46,640 bases of DNA from Pseudomonadota bacterium. Its GTDB lineage: Bacteria > Pseudomonadota > Gammaproteobacteria > Steroidobacterales > Steroidobacteraceae. Each line of letters starts with the position of its first letter. Within the stretch, counting starts at the first letter, position 1. Below are positions 34,601-40,655 of the stretch, piece after piece. A program made the translations under genes and the position numbers. The stretch spans positions 1 through 46,640 of the forward strand of contig JAEZCR010000139.1 in NCBI GenBank assembly GCA_023433465.1, read 5' to 3'. The notes beneath the pieces were generated by a model. It saw only the letters and a program-made list of their open reading frames with translations. It searched no databases and was not told the origin of the DNA.

Positions 34601-35985
34601 GTCTTGTTGCAACGGGTGATGGACGGCAGGCCCGCCAACGACCAACCCGGACCGAGAATGCCGTCGCCGCTCTGGCTGTTATAAGCGAGCGACAACGAAG
34701 GCTCGACGCCGGCCGGCCCCGATGGCAACTGAAGCGGAATCTGATACGACGCTGCGCCCGACGCGCTCACGCTTCCTGAGCCTTCGATGCGACCCACGAC
34801 CCCTGTGGCGCTGACAGGGGCGGTGAGGGTGTGCGTGACGGTGGCGGCGATCCCGCCGGATCCGGAGAACGAGACGATGCTGTTTTCGCCGCTGCCGTCG
34901 CGTGCGACGCGGTACAGCTCCGATCGACCATCACCATTGAAATCGGCGCGCACCGTGCGCAACTCTGCGCCCAGCGTTCCGGCGCCCAGGTTCACCACGC
35001 TCGCCTGCTCCAGCTGACCATTGCCATCGGTGAGCAGCAGGTGGCTTGACTGCCCACTCTGGCGCGCGAGCAACGCGATGTCGGCGCGACCGTCGCCATT
35101 GAAATCCCCGACGATGGCTTCGGCTTCGCTCGGCGCGAAATTCACGCCGAGGTCTTTGCGGCTGAACAGATCGTGGATCGAAGTAAACTGTCCCGCCTCG
35201 TTCGCAAGCGTGATCCCGAAACTGTTCGGCTTGTGCACCCGCACCGGGATCGCGATGTCGTAGTCGATCAGCGTGCTCTCGCCGAGCGACTGCACGAACA
35301 GATCGTCACGACCGTCGCCGTTGAAATCCCCGGCATGCACGATCGCGTTCGCCGCCGACCATTTGAAGCCGAGGTGATCGTTGGCCCAGCTCTGCTGGCT
35401 GATCGTGAGATGACCGCTCGCATCCGACAGGATTACCGAGCTGTGGTCACCGGACGAGCGCGATTGCAGGAATACGTCGGCACGCGCGTCCGCGTTGAAC
35501 TTCCCCGCAACGATGCGATAGCTGTCGGTGCCCCAGCCTTCGATCGACTGGCTGATACCGGACAGCTCGCCTAGCGCGTTGGTCGGCAACAGGAACGAGG
35601 TCCCCGTGCCATTGCGCTGGAGCAGCACGTCATCGCCGTTCACACCGTCGAAGTTGCCGATTACCGCGGTATAGCGGCTGTCCTGCCAGCTGATTCCGAG
35701 AAAACTGGAGCTCCAGCTTTGCAGCAGAGTGCCCGGCTGACCGGATGCGTTCGTGGCATAGATGCCGCTCAGTCCCGCCGCATCTTTTGCAATGACCAGC
35801 AGATCGTCCCTGCCGTCGCCGTTGCAATCACAGGAGTAGACAGCGTGCGTTTCGTTGCTAAAGGGCGCGGCGATTGCCGGATGCAGCAGCGACAAGAGCG
35901 CCAGCGCGCTCCATGCCGCCGCCGCTTTCGTCAGGTTCGTTCGCTTGGCACCGCTGTGATTCAGGAAGTCTTTGTTACGGCTCAT
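28624..35985 (-). CDS. giant SpvB/Rhs polymorphic toxin with ART-like tip
   Basis: Encodes about 2453 aa from ATG 35985 (long signal sequence to about residue 40: KAAAAWSALALLSLLHPAIA). Order: FG-GAP/VCBS repeats with many DFNGDGRDD copies (45-400); an SpvB-like start (SASYQIPLQLPSGPAG-type, near 410; NSQSGDGILGPGWSLAGL); further FG-GAP units (730-1070); a TcB-like middle (SFQYYRATLNLQGRGFEGF); then YD/Rhs repeats (about 1360-2095). The core closes with IGRFLSADPLVQAPFNLQSLNRYSYVFNNPLSFTDPSGF (2097-2132). The variable tip of about 320 residues is lower in GC and ends in a domain (2333-2453) with YRVIRP, a FIAATRSLAVAESYA segment and AEVLIEGAIPANAI. That is the R-S-E layout of ADP-ribosyltransferases. 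The shell should enclose and deliver the tip; an immunity gene follows at ten bases. Confidence 0.9.
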   Translation of the reverse strand: MSRNKDFLNHSGAKRTNLTKAAAAWSALALLSLLHPAIAAPFSNETHAVYSCDCNGDGRDDLLVIAKDAAGLSGIYATNASGQPGTLLQSWSSSFLGISWQDSRYTAVIGNFDGVNGDDVLLQRNGTGTSFLLPTNALGELSGISQSIEGWGTDSYRIVAGKFNADARADVFLQSRSSGDHSSVILSDASGHLTISQQSWANDHLGFKWSAANAIVHAGDFNGDGRDDLFVQSLGESTLIDYDIAIPVRVHKPNSFGITLANEAGQFTSIHDLFSRKDLGVNFAPSEAEAIVGDFNGDGRADIALLARQSGQSSHLLLTDGNGQLEQASVVNLGAGTLGAELRTVRADFNGDGRSELYRVARDGSGENSIVSFSGSGGIAATVTHTLTAPVSATGVVGRIEGSGSVSASGAASYQIPLQLPSGPAGVEPSLSLAYNSQSGDGILGPGWSLAGLPSITRCNKTFAEDGAPAGISFGFQDALCLDGERLRITNGTPADYGKPGTTYDTELAQFSQITAHGTTGLGPAYFTAKTRDGLIIEFGNTVDSRIDPAFLTTIPGVPFAAYGWLANKVSNRSGISYTITYGTGSVGSSGLRVPTSIAYAPASVGGAYTHSITFKYGPKAAVAPNTMDPALAGFIGGMQVVNTNLLLGIEARVSGTLTRKYELKYEAAPTTNRARLASIRECAGSAGTQCLPPTTVAYQNGAAGVTTTGATAVSDATAPTSSRFKPVIGTADFNGDGRDDILYRSGNTLRVAFANGSGSVAVTSNSLLPINIGHSIVGTGQAGIQVEEGSDYVIYRWNGSGFQRYALGISLPSPGAPDYRPTTPLLLDVNGDGRDDLITVTEQFTGAAYVLRPTVRLNTSTAGTPSFAAPVVGYATAAPCFNPASCGVYLGVASSLRTDLRAFEFDGDGRADLVLRTHSTTEDGFIENTLNFVSFDLSAGGGLNILGTVSDAINEVGNFDDQVFGHWNDDDCADLIAAESVVLSPCKAGTLSAVPFPNLKPVAALDWNGDGRSDAVVKNGATLGVVLSSALDSSSVRSTSIPVSVAFTLDQDGDGLADLGTLDGNGTIKVHPHNAAGTPPDLAISITDGFGVQFSPRYVSIARGNYTRGTDAVYPQHDFIGPHYVVATLTSTSAASTPGALSTFTQSFQYYRATLNLQGRGFEGFAQRRTHDGRNGTYVYETFERAFPFSGEVKKLEAYQPDNATLIAKTENTWAVHSYGSGTETRVLPYVSRSVADRYEVGGAHNGAWLTSTETLNTVDYATGSLIDTRTTIIEKPSANGAAPGRSYTARTLVPTLFNDFANWCFGRPARVEQTNSHTGPGGEPLTRTASAEWDGAQCRPTRTVIEPGNAQWQLATDLSYDAFGNAESATVTPAANQGQKERTQRVSWGANGRFPRTLTNAKGHVTRVEWNEVLGVPSSITDPNGLVATFQYDAFGRVTRQQSPDGVAAEIVRSACSDSCGAGLRSFIEVIARDANNAIVRIDSRYLDALERVRFSNVTLLDGAKSTSEVRYDILGRAAQQSTPHRAGEPVWFSTVSYDLLGRPTQVVRPTSETDSAAHLTKFSYLGLTESATDALGRTTTTRIDAVGQVLQSIDALGNAVEYEYDAFGQPLKVRDAANNETVLSYNVRGFKTRSSDPDLGAWTYSYFPLGELKSQTSARNQTTQFTYDELSRPLTRVEPEGTTSFVYDTAAHGIGALASVSAPGGYAERYQFDSLSRPKQQIITIDGTDHTFDQTYNALGLLDTLTYPTSTEGVRFKVRYGYANGVRQNVRDYTGDAFGVTFWQANDVNAAGQLIDEQFGNGVRTVSDYDRITGELRTRKGGVGGGADLQDLAYTYDKAGNLTQRKDVRQALTEAFEYDALYRLKRSTLNDVKNLSLDYDAIGNITGKSDVGAYAYHPTKKHAVTSAGANTYTYDANGNAITRNGSGITWTSYNLPSLINGPNNNISAFFYGPNRERYKQEASYGGTPETTLYIGGLLEKVTLGEVTSWRHHVVGNAESAIYTRKSHGSSETLYLSKDHLGSTDAITNATGAVEARLSFSAFGQRRNAQGWSGNPTAAVWAAITDDTRHGYTGHEMLDNLNLTHMNGRVYDQVIGRFLSADPLVQAPFNLQSLNRYSYVFNNPLSFTDPSGFAGQGPDEGGVPPAAIDRSAALIASGLREAKIAALQRAGVGRQGPNSFFSLSRLERSTVEATPVDGGDIFERCIPVDAGVRKFTPNSELGILGFVASTVGGSDFKDFALGFASGLDFDFPTSDGDASTAGFYAGLIAYSLTVNIQDLKNGRAGLGSGRGGGSRRAAASGVNLSKSGPTATSIGGPPGGSPNGGGRRQGPDIVYRVIRPDENPAIGLFPKDPAATYTVEGFVLNGSRPGFASQFIAATRSLAVAESYAVTTGNRIVAINLSKVTANIIDLSTAVGRDAFLRGRTSKNFAAASAEVLIEGAIPANAIVPLR

Positions 35986-36131
35986 CGACTTGACGTGTTC
36001 CAATGTTAAGGCGCGGAATGTGACGCAAGACCACGCGAAGTCATGCGTTACAGGATGGAGCGGGAGAAGTCGTTGCGTCCGTCCAAGGCGCACTTGCGTG
36101 CACGCGCCCTGGAACGCGTTGTTTGCGACAT

Positions 36132-36461
36132 TCAGTCGTGGATCTCGACTTCGTCGATGTCCTCGCCGTCTCCCCAACGCAGGCAGGTGTTGCTGCCCCT
36201 GATGACGACGGTTTTCCCGCTCAACTTCGCAGCCAGCAACAGCGCGTACTGCTGTTTCCCGGCGTTCGAGTTCTCGTCTCGGATCATCCAATAGCCGCGT
36301 GTCGCGCAGGCCGGTGAGAAATTTTTCGGACCGCTGAGCACAAAGTGCACCAGTCCGTCACTCGCCCGCACATTGACGAACACGACCGTACCGACCTGGC
36401 TCCCCGCATGTGACAGGGGGGACATCAACGCCAGGATCACTAACAAGACGGCCTTCCTCAT
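36132..36461 (-). CDS. small secreted protein, LAAK family, member 3
   Basis: Encodes 109 aa from ATG 36461, chosen for GGAGGAGAAGAA directly upstream and for the signal peptide KAVLLVILALMSPLSHAG. Core: GTVVFVNV, VHFVLSGP, SPACATRGYWMI, the helix QQYALLLAAKLSGKTVVIRG, TCLRW and ending DIDEVEIHD. Its stop lies 146 bp upstream of the Rhs start on the same strand, so it may lead the toxin transcript. Together with members 1 and 2 it brackets the toxin locus. It could be a secreted companion of the toxin shell or an unrelated envelope protein. Confidence 0.75.
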   Translation of the reverse strand: MRKAVLLVILALMSPLSHAGSQVGTVVFVNVRASDGLVHFVLSGPKNFSPACATRGYWMIRDENSNAGKQQYALLLAAKLSGKTVVIRGSNTCLRWGDGEDIDEVEIHD

Positions 36462-36503
36462 TTCTTCTCCTCCGAAGACCCATCGGCGCACACGTGGCCT
36501 GCG

Positions 36504-36549
36504 ATCCTAGGTAACCGCAGCGGTGAGCGACAATGTGCATTTCGTCACG
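36504..36549 (-). promoter_or_regulatory. promoter with shared 19-bp upstream box, LAAK member 3
   Basis: Minus strand: box CGTGACGAAATGCACATTG (36549-36531) overlapping -35 TTGTCG (36533-36528), an 18-bp spacer, -10 TAGGAT (36509-36504), then a 42-base leader to ATG 36461. Same design as at 26281-26326. Confidence 0.55.
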
Positions 36550-36633
36550 AGCAGTACGCTTGACGCTGCATTGGGCGGCCGGAATCGCAACCGCGAGTTG
36601 ACAGCGATCATGGGCCGCAAGGCGGCGGTCATT

Positions 36634-36828
36634 TCACGCGATCCGCGCTGATGGAGATTCTCGTTTGGTCGCAAAGACGAACACCCACTCGATACCGCGA
36701 TAGGCGAGCTCCTCGGCCGTGCCAGGCATCAATGCCTGAAAGACGATCGTCTCCACGGAAGGCGCCGCGGGTTTGAACACGAGACCCAACACGACGCCGA
36801 CCGCGACAAGCGGCACCAGCACAAGCAC
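36634..36828 (-). pseudogene. CPBP (CAAX-type) intramembrane protease remnant
   Basis: A 64-codon frame with one hydrophobic helix (LVLVPLVAVGVVLGLVF) followed by SVETIVFQALMPGTAEELAYRGI. The EE-x3-R motif is the first signature of CPBP metalloproteases. The remaining helices with the second and third motifs (F-x3-H and H) are missing; the frame turns into WVFVFATKRESPS and stops. A 16-bp palindrome CACATATATATATGTG (36826-36841) overlaps its start. This is the only gene-like item in the 543-bp gap 36462-37004 besides the promoter at 36504; nothing is seen in 36842-37004. Confidence 0.55.
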
Positions 36829-37004
36829 ATATATATATGTGTGGTTGCTTGCCTGGGGGCCGCACCGAATCTGCCGATACGGGCAATCGGAGCAGTCAAA
36901 ACCGAGGCTGATTCACTCGTGCACAGGTTGGCGGCTGCCCGCATGGCCAGCGCGCGACCGATGCGCGCAGATGATCGCGCTCTTCATTCGCGCGCTCGAT
37001 GGAA

Positions 37005-37502
37005 TCACACTGGCGGAGAGGGATGCGGATACTCCCCGCGCAATAGGACGAGTGCTCCGGTGCACGTCGTGACGGCCCCGTGCCACGAACCGGCTGCCGC
37101 GACGTGCGAGTCCCCGGCGACGAGTCTGTGCGTGCCGATATGGCACTCGCCTTCCAGCACGATGCACTCTTCTTCGAGCCGGTGGCGATGCGCTGGAATC
37201 ACGCCGCCCGGACGCATGCGGATGAGGCTCGTGTGCGTTCCGGCGCCGTCGTCACGGTGCAGCTCGCGGACCTCCACGAATGGGCTGAGCTCGATCCATG
37301 CTCCTTCGCTGGCGCGCAACGTGCGAGTGCCTTCGGGCGGCTGCTCGCGAGCCTGCTGCTGAACGCGGCGGCGCATACGTTCGCGTTGCACGCTACCAAG
37401 CTCCGTGGGCTGCACGCTGACTGCCAGACCTTCGAGAAAACTCTGCGGAACATCGCGGTCGTCGGCAATGCCGACATCTTCGATTAGGGGCGGGCGACTC
37501 AC
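37005..37502 (-). CDS. ChrR-like cupin anti-sigma factor
   Basis: Encodes 165 aa. C-terminal ChrR-type cupin (about residues 65-158): MRPGGVIPAHRHRLEEECIVLEGE supplies His105, His107 and Glu111, and GSWHG supplies His141 as metal ligands. The N-terminal 55 residues form basic helices (LGSVQRERMRRRVQQQAR) where ChrR has its zinc-bound anti-sigma domain, but the HxxxCxxC zinc ligands are absent. The start overlaps the sigma stop as ATGA, so the two are made together. In Rhodobacter, ChrR holds RpoE until singlet oxygen or peroxides disturb the protein. Here the sensing would depend on the cupin alone. Probable negative regulator of the sigma factor. Confidence 0.85.
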   Translation of the reverse strand: MSRPPLIEDVGIADDRDVPQSFLEGLAVSVQPTELGSVQRERMRRRVQQQAREQPPEGTRTLRASEGAWIELSPFVEVRELHRDDGAGTHTSLIRMRPGGVIPAHRHRLEEECIVLEGECHIGTHRLVAGDSHVAAAGSWHGAVTTCTGALVLLRGEYPHPSPPV

Positions 37503-38089
37503 ATTGCCTCCAGCGCTTCGCGCAGCTGAGCGAGTGAACGACGCAGATGACTCTTGACGGTGCCCAGCGGCAGCCGGGTTGCGTCCGCGATTTCCTGGTG
37601 CGACAGACCCTGCAGGAACGCGAGCGACACCAGGTGGCGCCGCTCGGGCGTGAGCTGCGACAGGGCGGCATATACACTGCTGCGTTGCTGCATCAGGGAA
37701 AGAATATCGAACGGCTCGTCCGCACTGACGTATCCAGACTCAGCCAGCGCATCCACGTCGAGCGAGGCCGCAGTCGTCCGGCGCTGCCGCAGTCGATCGA
37801 GCGCACGGCTGCGGCAGAGCATCAGCAGCCAACCGAGCGCGCTGGCCCGGCTCGCATCGAAGTGCGCGGCGTTTGCCCACGCATACGCATAGGTCTCGCA
37901 GACGATTTCCTCGGCATCTTCGGCGCTGCGCAGGATCGCCGACGCGAGCGCGTAGAGTTTGCCGACGGTGGCGTCGTACAACTCTTCGAGCGCACTCTCC
38001 TGTCCGCCGCGCATGCTCTCGACCAACGCGTCCAGGTCACGCACGCCCGCCGCCTCTGATCGAAAAAGTTCGCGTGCTGCTGCTTTCAC
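37499..38089 (-). CDS. ECF sigma factor of the RpoE-ChrR kind
   Basis: Encodes 196 aa. Region 2 (about 20-100): ALEELYDATVGKLYALASAILRSAEDAEEIVCETYAYAWANAAHFDASRASALGWLLMLCRSRALDRLRQR. Region 4 (about 138-192): LTPERRHLVSLAFLQGLSHQEIADATRLPLGTVKSHLRRSLAQLREAL, with the -35-recognising helix-turn-helix. A cupin anti-sigma gene overlaps its end. TGCATCCG-N15-CGTA stands 111 bp upstream, the expected sign of autoregulation, and seven more copies stand in front of other genes of the window. This ATCC...CGTA pattern resembles what I recall for ECF11-type (RpoE-ChrR) promoters. It is therefore the best candidate for the regulator of that set. Confidence 0.9.
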   Translation of the reverse strand: MKAAARELFRSEAAGVRDLDALVESMRGGQESALEELYDATVGKLYALASAILRSAEDAEEIVCETYAYAWANAAHFDASRASALGWLLMLCRSRALDRLRQRRTTAASLDVDALAESGYVSADEPFDILSLMQQRSSVYAALSQLTPERRHLVSLAFLQGLSHQEIADATRLPLGTVKSHLRRSLAQLREALEAM

Positions 38090-38200
38090 GGCCGCGGCGA
38101 CCTGGAGCCGCGAGCGGCTACCATTGCCACAGCGATCGACATCAATGCCGGCACAACCGCCCCTTGAACAGCTCTGTGAAGCTCCAGTCAGTCGTCAAGA

Positions 38201-38227
38201 TACGGAGCACGCGAGGTCGCGGATGCA
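38201..38227 (-). promoter_or_regulatory. ECF promoter motif, sigma-cupin operon (autoregulation)
   Basis: Minus strand TGCATCCG-N15-CGTA, exact. Spacer bases GCTC before CGTA are shared with the kinase and LuxR-regulator copies. The -10 element is 111 bp before ATG 38089. The 246-bp gap 38090-38335 holds nothing else. Confidence 0.8.
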
Positions 38228-38335
38228 CCCACACGCAATATTTTTCGTGTAGGACACCCGCGACACCCTCCTCGCACCGCCTCGACGAGTGTATGCCCGC
38301 AGCAGGTTCGCCCGGTAGCGGACAGTCGGTCGGAC

Positions 38336-38941
38336 TCAGTCCTTGAGCAAACCCTCGGCGCGCAGCGCTTCCTGGACCTTAGGGCGGTCGGCCACGCGCG
38401 TGAGATAGGCGCAAAGCTTGGGATACGGCTGCAGATCGATGCCCACGTGCTTGCACCAGCCGATCACGGTGAACGCATAGGCGTCGGCGACCGTGAATTG
38501 CGCGCCAAGCAGGTAGGTCGACGAGGCAAGGTGTTGCTCGAACTGCGCCAGGCTTTTCCCGATCTTGTGCCGCTGCGCCTGTTGAGTCTCGGCGGGAGCG
38601 GGATGAAACAACCAGTAGAACTGCTTGTGCAGTTCCGTGCTGATATAGGCCAGCCACTCCTGCAGCCGCAGGCGCGCCATGCCGCCCGCCGGCGCCAGAT
38701 TCCGGTCGGGCACCTGATCTGCGAGGTACTGCACGATAACCGGACCTTCACGCAAGCGTGTGCCGTCCGCCAGCTCGAGCAGCGGAACCTGACCGCGCGG
38801 ATTGACGGCGTGATAGTCATCGCCGTGCTCGGTCTTGTGAGTCGCGAGATCCACCTTGATGAGTTGCGGATTGAATCCGGCTTCGCGCGCCACGATGTGC
38901 GGCGACAGGGAACACGTGCCGGGGGAATAGTACAGCTTCAT
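38336..38941 (-). CDS. glutathione S-transferase (beta-class type)
   Basis: Encodes 201 aa. MKLYYSPGTCSLSPHIVAREAGF is the beta-class start with the active-site Cys10; NPRGQVPLLELADGTRLREGPVIVQYLAD completes the thioredoxin-like half (cis-Pro in QVPLL). The helical half has LLGAQFTVADAYAF, the conserved N-capping box region. It conjugates glutathione to electrophiles. Its start is three bases behind the stop of the nitronate monooxygenase gene, so both form one operon for handling reactive nitro or electrophilic compounds, facing a divergent HxlR regulator. Confidence 0.93.
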   Translation of the reverse strand: MKLYYSPGTCSLSPHIVAREAGFNPQLIKVDLATHKTEHGDDYHAVNPRGQVPLLELADGTRLREGPVIVQYLADQVPDRNLAPAGGMARLRLQEWLAYISTELHKQFYWLFHPAPAETQQAQRHKIGKSLAQFEQHLASSTYLLGAQFTVADAYAFTVIGWCKHVGIDLQPYPKLCAYLTRVADRPKVQEALRAEGLLKD

Positions 38942-38944
38942 CGA

Positions 38945-40057
38945 TTACTCCAATTGCTGTGGGATGAAAACGGTTCTGACGGTCGTCCGCGATGTATCGA
39001 GCTCTTCGACCAGAGAGTGCATCAGTTCCGCGACACTGCGATGCTGCAGGTTCGGCGCGCTCTGGCTTGAGTACAGCGACAGGAAGTTGCTGCGGCTGGC
39101 CGCCGCATCCGCCGCCCTGAGCTTGGAAACGAACCAGCTCTGGATGGGAAATGGCAGCAGATCGTTGGCCCGGCGCGCCATGACCTCGACGACTCGATTC
39201 GGTATACCTCGCGCCAGGCGGCCGGTGTATGCGCGGGTGAGTGTGGTGTCCTCGGCGCGCGAGCTGAATAGAATTTCACGGTGCTGCGCGGTCGCGCCCG
39301 ATTCTTCGCACGCCAGAAAGGCGGTGCCGAGTTGCACGGCCTGCGCACCGAGCGTAAGCGCCGCGCGGGCGCCGCGTCCGTCGACGATGCCCCCGGCAGC
39401 GATCACGGGCGCGCGGACACGATCTGCGATCAGCTGCGTGAGTGCGAACGTCCCCATCAGCGAGTCTTCCGCACGCCGAAGAAACGAAGGTCGGTGGCCG
39501 CCGGCTTCGAAGCCGCTGGCAACGATCAGGTCGACGCCCGCCTGATCGAGCAGACGCGCCTCCGCAATGGAGGTCGCGGCTCCAATAGTGACAATGTCCC
39601 GCCTTCTGCAGCCCTCCAGAATTTCGGCGGGTGGCACGCCAAATACGAAGCTGAAGGCCGGCGGCTCGCTCTCGATCAAGGCCCAAGCCTGATCCTCGAA
39701 GGACTCGTCGAACGCGAGCGGACGCGCCGGCTTCGGCAGCCCGAGCTCGTGATAGAACGGCTCGTAGAACTCGAAGGCCGCGTCGAACTGCTCGGGCGTG
39801 AGCGGACCCCCGCCCGCATCGCGATTCGACACCCACAGATTCATCGCAAACGGACGGCTCGTGCTCATCTTGATCTCGCGCACGATCGTGCCGATCGACT
39901 CCGGCGGCAGGTGATGTGCGCCGAAAGAGCCGAGCCCGCCGAGCTCTGCAACGCTCGCGGTCATTCGTACCGTCGAGAGTCCGCCGCCGAACGGACCCTG
40001 GATGATCGGGTATTTCAGGCCGAGCCGTCGGGCGGCGCTGCTGCTCGCATATGGCAT
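38945..40057 (-). CDS. nitronate monooxygenase family flavoprotein
   Basis: Encodes 370 aa, full length for the 2-nitropropane dioxygenase family. FMN TIM barrel: LKYPIIQGPFGGGLS at the start, MNLWVSN, IGAATSIAEARLLDQAGVDLIVASGFEAGGHRPSF (catalytic His in AGGH), APVIAAGGIVDGRGARAALTLGAQAVQLGTAFLACEES (phosphate-binding loop). It oxidises alkyl nitronates such as propionate-3-nitronate with FMN and oxygen. First gene of an operon with the GST. Likely controlled by the divergent HxlR protein through the TTACC sites between them. Confidence 0.92.
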   Translation of the reverse strand: MPYASSSAARRLGLKYPIIQGPFGGGLSTVRMTASVAELGGLGSFGAHHLPPESIGTIVREIKMSTSRPFAMNLWVSNRDAGGGPLTPEQFDAAFEFYEPFYHELGLPKPARPLAFDESFEDQAWALIESEPPAFSFVFGVPPAEILEGCRRRDIVTIGAATSIAEARLLDQAGVDLIVASGFEAGGHRPSFLRRAEDSLMGTFALTQLIADRVRAPVIAAGGIVDGRGARAALTLGAQAVQLGTAFLACEESGATAQHREILFSSRAEDTTLTRAYTGRLARGIPNRVVEVMARRANDLLPFPIQSWFVSKLRAADAAASRSNFLSLYSSQSAPNLQHRSVAELMHSLVEELDTSRTTVRTVFIPQQLE

Positions 40058-40097
40058 GTCGACTCCTCCGTCGTCTGTAAAGCTTAGTGTCTTTGAG

Positions 40098-40155
40098 TTA
40101 CCAACGGATACCTTGTTACCGCCAGAAACGATAGAATCCGATTACCATTCGGTAA
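40098..40155. promoter_or_regulatory. TTACC operator cluster between nitronate monooxygenase and HxlR genes
   Basis: TTACC occurs at 40098, 40116 and 40142. The last is part of the inverted repeat TTACC-ATTC-GGTAA (40142-40155), 16 bp before the HxlR start. Good candidate for HxlR binding at a divergent promoter. Confidence 0.5.
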
Positions 40156-40170
40156 CCGGAGAACGCATCG

Positions 40171-40551
40171 ATGGGCTTGAAGGTACGAATGAATCGCGCC
40201 CCGCCAGCGCCCGCGGAGTGCCCGCTGACGGAGTGCATGGCGCTGCTCGGCGGTGCCTGGACCCCGAACGTGATCTGGTATCTGAGCGGCGGTCCACGCC
40301 GCTTCGGCGAGCTGCGCACCGATATCCCACGCATCTCGGCCAAGGTGCTGAGTGCGCGGTTGCGCGAGCTGGAAGAGAAAGGTGTGATAGAGCGTCGCTT
40401 GATCGCGAGCTCGCCACCGTCGGCCGAGTACGCACTGTCAAATCTCGGCGTACAACTGCTGCCTGCGATCGACGCGATCGCCAAGGTTGGTCAAAAGCTG
40501 AAGAAGCGCTCGCGTGCGCACCGCACGGCGCATCTATCGATGTCGACTTGA
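40171..40551 (+). CDS. HxlR-family winged-helix regulator
   Basis: Encodes 126 aa, with GGAG nine bases before ATG 40171. CPLTECMALLGGAWTPNVIWYLSGGPRRFGELRTDIPRISAKVLSARLRELEEKGVIERR is a complete HxlR domain. Its near-N-terminal Cys (residue 17) is at the place where many HxlR/YodB/HypR proteins sense electrophiles, quinones or hypochlorite. A second Cys (22) is also present. Divergent from the nitronate monooxygenase-GST operon, so probably a thiol-based repressor of that operon. Confidence 0.92.
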   Translation: MGLKVRMNRAPPAPAECPLTECMALLGGAWTPNVIWYLSGGPRRFGELRTDIPRISAKVLSARLRELEEKGVIERRLIASSPPSAEYALSNLGVQLLPAIDAIAKVGQKLKKRSRAHRTAHLSMST

Positions 40552-40655
40552 GAAAGGGCTCGAAGCAACGCGTTGCCGACGCGCGACTTATCTTCGAACG
40601 TGAGGCGGCATAGTCTGCCTGCGAGTGATACGTTCTTCGCGTCGTCACTCTGGCT

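Noticed and set aside
32700..35820. Regularly recurring GAC-TTC-AAC-GGC-GAC-GGC type sequence that might suggest a repeat array or CRISPR
   Set aside because: It encodes FG-GAP/VCBS protein repeats inside the Rhs gene; units are irregular and spacing follows the protein domain.
35878..35885. CGGATGCA in the signal-peptide region of the Rhs gene
   Set aside because: No TACG at the required 15-base distance, and it would point away from any gene start.
37008..37030. TGGCGGAGAGGGATGCGGAT, which resembles a third tRNA-Ser 3' fragment
   Set aside because: It codes for the C-terminal residues of the cupin protein, lacks the T-loop bases and has no neighbouring direct repeats.
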